A stretch of 64,000 nt of DNA from Mytilisepta virgata (taxonomy: Eukaryota; Mollusca; Bivalvia; Mytilida; Mytilidae): assembly GCA_028015205.1 (NCBI GenBank), contig CM051517.1, positions 42,605,135 to 42,669,134 of the forward strand, written 5' to 3'. Below, piece after piece: positions 58,802 through 64,000 of this stretch. The position numbers were made by a program, and so were the translations under genes. Position 1 is the first letter of the stretch; the number at the start of each line of letters is the position of its first letter. The notes under the pieces were generated by a model. The model saw only the letters and a program-made list of their open reading frames with translations. It searched no databases and was not told the origin of the DNA.

Positions 58802-58816
58802 AGAAAAAACATTTTT

Positions 58817-59001
58817 TTATTCGATTACTAACGAAGCAGCATTTCCACACATTGTTTGCTTTTCCAGAACAACAAAACAATCATTTGTCGTAAACTCAAT
58901 ATCCCTGAGCTGAATACCCATTGTCATAAAATACTCCATTATAAATTTTATATCTTCCTCATCTCTTCTTTCAATTAGTTTGATTACCTTTGTAATGTTC
59001 C
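58817..59001 (-). CDS. Possible terminal exon of an unknown protein
   Basis: On the minus strand an open frame of about 61 codons ends at TAA (58819-58817). It has protein-like composition: a charged helix (VIKLIERRDEEDIKFIMEY), then MGIQLRDIEFTTND, CFVVLEK and CGNAASLVIE. It has no ATG start and would need an acceptor, for which 'tttataaag' at about 59002 is a weak candidate. I do not recognise the family. A stronger splice donor further along the minus strand (near 58424) could belong to the same gene, but the phases do not obviously fit. Confidence 0.35.
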
Positions 59002-59104
59002 CTTTATAAAATTATATGGCAGCTAATGTTCCTCAGATGAATATGCACAGAAAGAAGAAGTATGTTGGCGATTGAATACAAAATGAAACTAGGTGGAACT
59101 GTTT

Positions 59105-59465
59105 TGGTAAACTAAGACATATGTCTCCCCTTCACTTTATTCTAGTTTATACCTGTCTACCTCTAAGGTAAATAGACAACAAAGTTATGACCTGGAAAAA
59201 TTTCACTGACCTTGAAGTCAAAGGTCAAGTTCATGGTCATGGAGGTCACGATGGTCAAAGGTCAAGGTCATATGTGGGTCATGATACTACGCAACACATC
59301 GTCTTATGGTCATACACTGACATGCCAAATATCAAAGGCCTAGGTCAAAAAATAAAAAAGTTCTGGCTCCGACAAGCTTCGCCGAGAAGAAGAAGAAGAA
59401 GAAGAAGAAGAAGAAGAAATACTACTAAATCAATATGTCTCCCTTATTGAAAACGAGACATAATA
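59105..59465 (+). repeat. Dispersed element rich in AGGTCA half-sites with (GAA)n tract
   Basis: The element has 'acatatgtctcccc' at its left and 'atatgtctccctt' at its right, with 'atgtctc...gagacat' complementarity at the right end. The centre has at least seven (A/G)GGTCA-like hexamers (59219-59285), including TGGTCAAAGGTCA (DR1 spacing) and TCAAGGTCA. A GAA microsatellite occupies about 59386-59418. I recognise the layout as a bivalve dispersed repeat. The frame through it is an artefact. Confidence 0.6.
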
Positions 59466-59469
59466 AAAT

Positions 59470-60560
59470 AACGCCCGTGTAGGTGACTCTCGTGAGTAAT
59501 ACAAAAATTTTGAACACGATAACTTTTATATCTTTTAATCATTTTTATTCAAAATTATTGTTACTCGGTGTTCGCGGCCTCGCAGTGGAAACAAAATAAA
59601 ACGAAATAAATTACGCGATGTTTAAGCGAACTGAATCCGAAATACTCCTAATATAAAAAACATAAACCAATATCAAATGAGAAAACATATGTTACCTTGA
59701 ATTAAAAAAACTTACCTGTCTAAGTAACTAAAAAATTTCAAAGCATGAAAGTCAAAACAGAGAAAAAGTAGTAATTTTAATGTTCTGAGACTTGCAGATC
59801 AGATGACGGGGTTATAAGGGTACGAAACAAACTTCGCCATACTTGTACTTTTTGGGGTATACTAAATGTATTTCATTTTCATTACAAAGTTACACAAATT
59901 ATTTTCAATGTATCAATATGATTCCTGCTTGAATCTTTCGCTGATGTGTACGTACTTGCTTTGACAAAGCTACCTGCTTCGTCAGTTGCATCAAAAATGA
60001 ATTTTCTTTAATCTTAAAGTGGTGAATATACTTGTACATACAAAAATTTCAGTAAAGAGTCTTGCATTTTGATGTCAGTTTATCAACCCCCGGTAAAGGT
60101 TTATTCAAAAAAGCGATTTGTATGAAATAAATCTGGTATTCGAATTTAGACACCCGTCTAATTTTTTAAATGGAACTCATAAGGTTTTTGCTTAACATGT
60201 CTTGATGTTAACTGTCCAGTGACAAACGAATTATAACCTTTAAACGATTACATTTGAAACTTCACATTTTATCTGTTATTCTGTCTCTAGATTATCACTT
60301 TAAATATGTCTGCAGCAAAATAATTGAACATGTTAGATAAATTAAAATAACAGGTAATAATATAAAGGTCAATGTTTTCTGTGGATTTCTTTATAGATTT
60401 TTTTTATCAAGCTCAAAATAAAACATCTGAAGGTGTTTTATACTATCTAGACCATGTCACCCCAGTGGCATGGACACAGTGGTTGCGAGTTGCTTTGGCT
60501 AGATTTTGAGATAAATTTTATGGATTTTTTAATCAGATATACCGAAGGAACTTGAAATCA
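59470..60560. other. Non-coding sequence
   Basis: Nothing recognised. Confidence 0.4.
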
Positions 60561-60564
60561 ACCA

Positions 60565-60840
60565 CATAAAAAAATAATTAGGGATACTTCAGTTCCAGAA
60601 AATGATACATAGCGACAACTAAAAGTCAGGTGAAGTAGGATACATGGCAAACGCCCATTCTTGAGTATTTCTACACCTTATACACCACCAAAAAGGATTT
60701 TTTTCCAATCGATATGTTGATATGTTAACACAAAGAGGTAAATTCTTAACTAAAAAGTTTATCCAATAGGGTTTTGAGGAAGAAAGAATGAAATCAACAC
60801 TACTCAAGTTTTATGGTCGCCACCAATTTGTTGACGGTGA
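60565..60840 (+). pseudogene. Decayed Penelope-like RT C-terminus
   Basis: The clearest part (about 60731-60835) reads QRGKFLTKKFIQ, a TAG stop, then GFEEERMKSTLLKFYGRHQFVD. It aligns with QRGLLLSQRLLNQGF...KLMSSLKKFYGRHHELID of the 23.7-kb RT. Upstream, 'attagggatacttcagt' corresponds to the KDTTDT block with most of the intervening codons lost or scrambled. It is an old, dead copy. Confidence 0.6.
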
Positions 60841-60844
60841 CGGA

Positions 60845-63645
60845 GTGTTTTCCACCCGACGGTACTGTCTTGTCCTGGTCTTGTCACTCTTACCGGATAA
60901 GAGTCGGAAGGTCCGTGCATAGAAAGATGGTTGCAAAACCACCTGGTCTCATTTTGATTTCATTTTGTGTTATTTTGTTGTTGTATATTTATTCGTCCGA
61001 TGCTGTACTTGGGAGCTGTTGACATTTGAAATAATTTTAGTAGGTCACTTTAATATTTACTATAAAACTGATTCAGGTTATAACAGAATTGGAGACGTCA
61101 CACTAGTAAATACAGTAATCAAAAATGTCATTCCCACATCGGCTTAAGGGAGTACGATACAGATACGGTTGTCGAGTAAAATTTGGAAGTTATAATGGTT
61201 CACGTCACAATATAGCTGCCGTGAATTTGACGCCACAATTAAACAACGTCATAATTTTGCGTGAAAATCGAGAAAAGGAAAAAATCGGCCTGAGATTATG
61301 AGATTTCATGCCATAGCTCAGACAAACGGACGGCAACCCCCCCACCTCCTTTTTTATTTCTCTTTCAGGTTTGACTGCAGCTGTAAAAAAAACATGTAAA
61401 AAAATTAAGAAAAAATCAATTCAAGAAATACGATTTTTTCCGGTAAACATCGAAAATCTGTAGTTTTTTCTTTTTTTTTTTTTTTTTTTGCCTTATAACA
61501 TGGATTTTTCCAATATCTTGTCTATTATTCCTTGCATAACTATCATTTTTCAATATCTAAATATAAACTTTAGAACCTACAGATCATTCATGGAAAACAA
61601 TTGTTCAATTATCTTCACAAATCTCATTTTTATCTCAATGCAAAATTCCTAAAAAAGATCTGTAAAATACTATTTTTTTTCAAAAACACAGTAAAAGAAT
61701 GCCTTATATCTCCGTAATTACATCGGCAAGGTATGTTTTCTTATTTTATTTTTGGAAAGAGCATACCAAAATTAACAAAATTTCAACACATGAAGAAAAA
61801 ATCAATTCAAGATCTAAACTGTATCGTATACCCTTAAAGTCATAAAGTGTAATTAAAATTGGCAATATTTGTGAAAGCTCGGTGAATATGGTTATTTTAC
61901 AACCCATTTGGGAGAAAGAGTTGCACACATAGCTTAAACTTTAACTGGGAAATTATGCTAACTTACATTCGAGATTAACTGAGTGACTGAGTACGTTTGT
62001 AAAAGGTGATTTCATTGTATTACATTATAAGACGTAAATGGATATTTCAGAGTTTTTGATGGTATTCTGGTTTTGAAATATAGACATAGGCACTCGTTAA
62101 AATCTTAGACTTATAAATATCAATACATATGTTGACCAAGGAATAGCTGATCATGAAAGTCAGTGAGAGCAGTGACACAAACAGCCAACAGTACATATAT
62201 GAATATATGATACTTTGAAACTAAAGCACTGACAATGTGAACTTGAAACCGGGATTTAGATTAGGTTTTCCGAAAGAATAAACACATTATCGTATAAGAC
62301 CTATTCTGTATTGTTTAATTAAAACTGATTATGTAGGGATAAAAAAATTCTTGATATTTGGGATAATTTCATGCGAAATATGGTTTTGAAATGTTATCGC
62401 TAATACTAGTGTTCACGATACAGCATTTGTATCTATAATACTAAATTTACGAATTAGCCGAATAGGCGGCAAAACGCGTGGTTCAAAATAAACGATGTAT
62501 GGTTCAGATTATAAAGGTTATTATCGGATTTGACAATCTGCATTTATAAATTTTAAACTGTAGTTTTGTTTATGTGCAAATGGAATTTGCATGGACTTTT
62601 CCGGTATGAATTCTCCAACATATCCCTTAGAAGGTTCTCGAATGCATCATTTTAACACATTGATTTAAATAAACAATTATCACATATTTTAAATGTATTT
62701 TTGTTTGAAATTACGGAAGAAGAATAAAACAAATTAAAAACATTCTCCTTCGAGTGGGATGTTTCCGCTTCATGTATTCAGGATTGTTTTTCAACAATAA
62801 CGCAATTTCTCCTAACTGTAAAGGTTATGAACTTTGAAGATTATGAAGAAATAAGGTAAAGTTCAAACGAATTCCTAACTTAGTGTTTTTTGGATTGCTC
62901 GGATTTTACCTTGCACAAAGTGATAACACCAACCATTATCTATTTTTACATCATTTGTAATGTGACCTGTCTAAATATATCTCTACCATACAATTCCCTG
63001 TAAGCCCTAGATAAAAATATGTTTAACAAATAGTCATCTTTATCATTAATGACGAAATTTATCTCGGACATTTTTGATAAATATATAAACGTGGACGTCA
63101 CACGCAACCACACACTAAAAATGCTTTTATCGTCTGATTATTGGATATATTTGTGAAATTAAGCCTCGCTTGCCCTGCTCATAATGACAATGAACAATTG
63201 GAACAATTATTTTCCAAAAATATGCTCTTCGGAACTCCCGGCATCGTTTGAAAAATTCATCCGTCACTAAGGAAATGTTTACATCTACAATTTCATTTTC
63301 ATATTTATTCTGAAGGAAAAAGGTAATGCATTATGAAATGTGTATTTAATGAAAGCTTTTCATCAAGTTCCAGTTCAGAATTAATTGTAACAATAAAAAT
63401 ATTGACAATCTATGTGGTTGTGTTTTCGTCATAGATTTTGACTTTGATGGAACCTTACGGTCCATTTTGGTAATTCTACGTGGCATATAGTCTACTTCAT
63501 CAGTGTTTTCATCTTCAGTAGTAACGAACAGCCGTGTGACAATTGGGTCACGTTGACCTACATTTCACGCTTCATTGACTTGGTTAAAGTTTGCAATTCT
63601 GGAATACTACATCATATATAGACATGAAACTATCAGTTGAAACCA
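60845..63645. other. Non-coding sequence
   Basis: No supported gene. T-rich tract at about 61461-61488. The two open frames at 60813-61147 start in the decayed RT tail. Confidence 0.4.
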
Positions 63646-63749
63646 CCTACTTGACAGGAAAGTTTATGGGAAGCCTGCCACAACATCCATATTGAGTTCC
63701 TGTTCCATCAATGACATGGCCGCAACAACTTTTTATAGTCAATATGGCC

Positions 63750-63823
63750 ACCACAAAAAAAAAAATAAAAATAAAAAAAAAAAAATGCTTATTTTCCCGC
63801 GCTCGCGCGGGTTCAATGTCTAG
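63750..63823 (+). mobile_element. Helitron-like 3' terminus
   Basis: A perfect hairpin CCCGCG-CTCG-CGCGGG (63796-63811) is followed by eight bases and CTAG (63820-63823) before a T. This is the same arrangement as the 3' end at 43215-43240. A long A-rich stretch (63755-63785) precedes it. The 5' end could not be placed, so only the terminus is annotated. Confidence 0.5.
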
Positions 63824-63824
63824 T

Positions 63825-64000
63825 TATTATAATATTGGCTTGGAGACAAAAATATCCTAACCCTTTCCGTCTTTTAATTATGCACGTTTCCTCAAAGTAT
63901 CACGGTCTAGTAATAGAGCTCAAGGTTGAGATTGGAAAGCTGGAACAAATACCCAAACTTATGAAGAGCAGCTGATTTAGATGCAACAAATCACTAAATC
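63825..64000. other. Window end, nothing recognised
   Basis: No feature supported. Confidence 0.4.

Noticed and set aside
59187..59450. 87-codon Arg-rich protein
   Set aside because: The frame is made by AGGTCA repeats and a GAA microsatellite (poly-Arg).
1..64000. CRISPR arrays, bacterial operons, rRNA genes
   Set aside because: No spaced short repeats, Shine-Dalgarno-led gene strings or rRNA-like conserved blocks. The sequence is clearly animal.

Overview
This is a eukaryotic, AT-rich window (roughly 70% A+T by eye) that is almost certainly from a bivalve mollusc, most likely a mussel (Mytilus or a relative). The reasons are long non-coding stretches, intron-style splice signals, and dispersed repeats that I recognise from mussel sequence: a module ending in 'tccattctctattctat', 'ccggagcacctg' modules, and elements with ~175-bp tandem cores. 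The species call comes from memory of repeat families and was not searched.

Host coding sequence is sparse. The clearest piece is a pair of minus-strand exons (21187-21341 and 21383-21565). Each encodes the N-terminal start of a nicotinic-acetylcholine-receptor-type Cys-loop subunit. A 41-bp spacer separates them, and joining one to the other shifts the frame into a stop. A possible MAM-domain exon lies at 11041-11255 (+). An unrecognised minus-strand exon (42280-43459) is split by an 817-bp Helitron-type insertion. Weaker coding candidates are at 30462-30704, 53315-53494 and 58817-59001.

The rest is mostly transposon remains. 3-4 kb: a ~490-bp inverted-repeat element with one intact 80-codon ORF. 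7-8 kb: a decayed minisatellite cut by a dispersed repeat. 9.6-10.8 kb, 31.5 kb and 49.5 kb: 3' ends of LINEs. 23.2-25.4 kb: two chimeric head-to-tail copies of a Penelope-like reverse transcriptase, with 3' scraps of the same family at 27.7, 48.9, 56.3 and 60.6 kb. 28.4-28.75 kb: a tRNA-derived SINE. 30.8-31.45 kb: a 1.7-unit array of a 378-bp monomer in which both copies carry a complete hammerhead ribozyme, that is, a retrozyme-like element. 31.8-34.3 kb: a 170-bp-period repeat interrupted by a 2.1-kb TTAA-flanked inverted-repeat element. 36.1-38.9 kb: a 2.8-kb TA-flanked element with CAGT inverted termini. 42.4-43.2 kb: a Helitron-like element with four 175-bp tandem units. 44.0-44.6 kb: a Penelope-type RT remnant followed by a hammerhead-like motif. 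63.8 kb: another Helitron-like 3' terminus.

Two insertions can be checked inside the window. Removing the TTAA element restores an exact 170-bp repeat period. Removing the Helitron restores an open reading frame across the junction. No bacterial operon, CRISPR array, rRNA gene or functional tRNA gene was seen.
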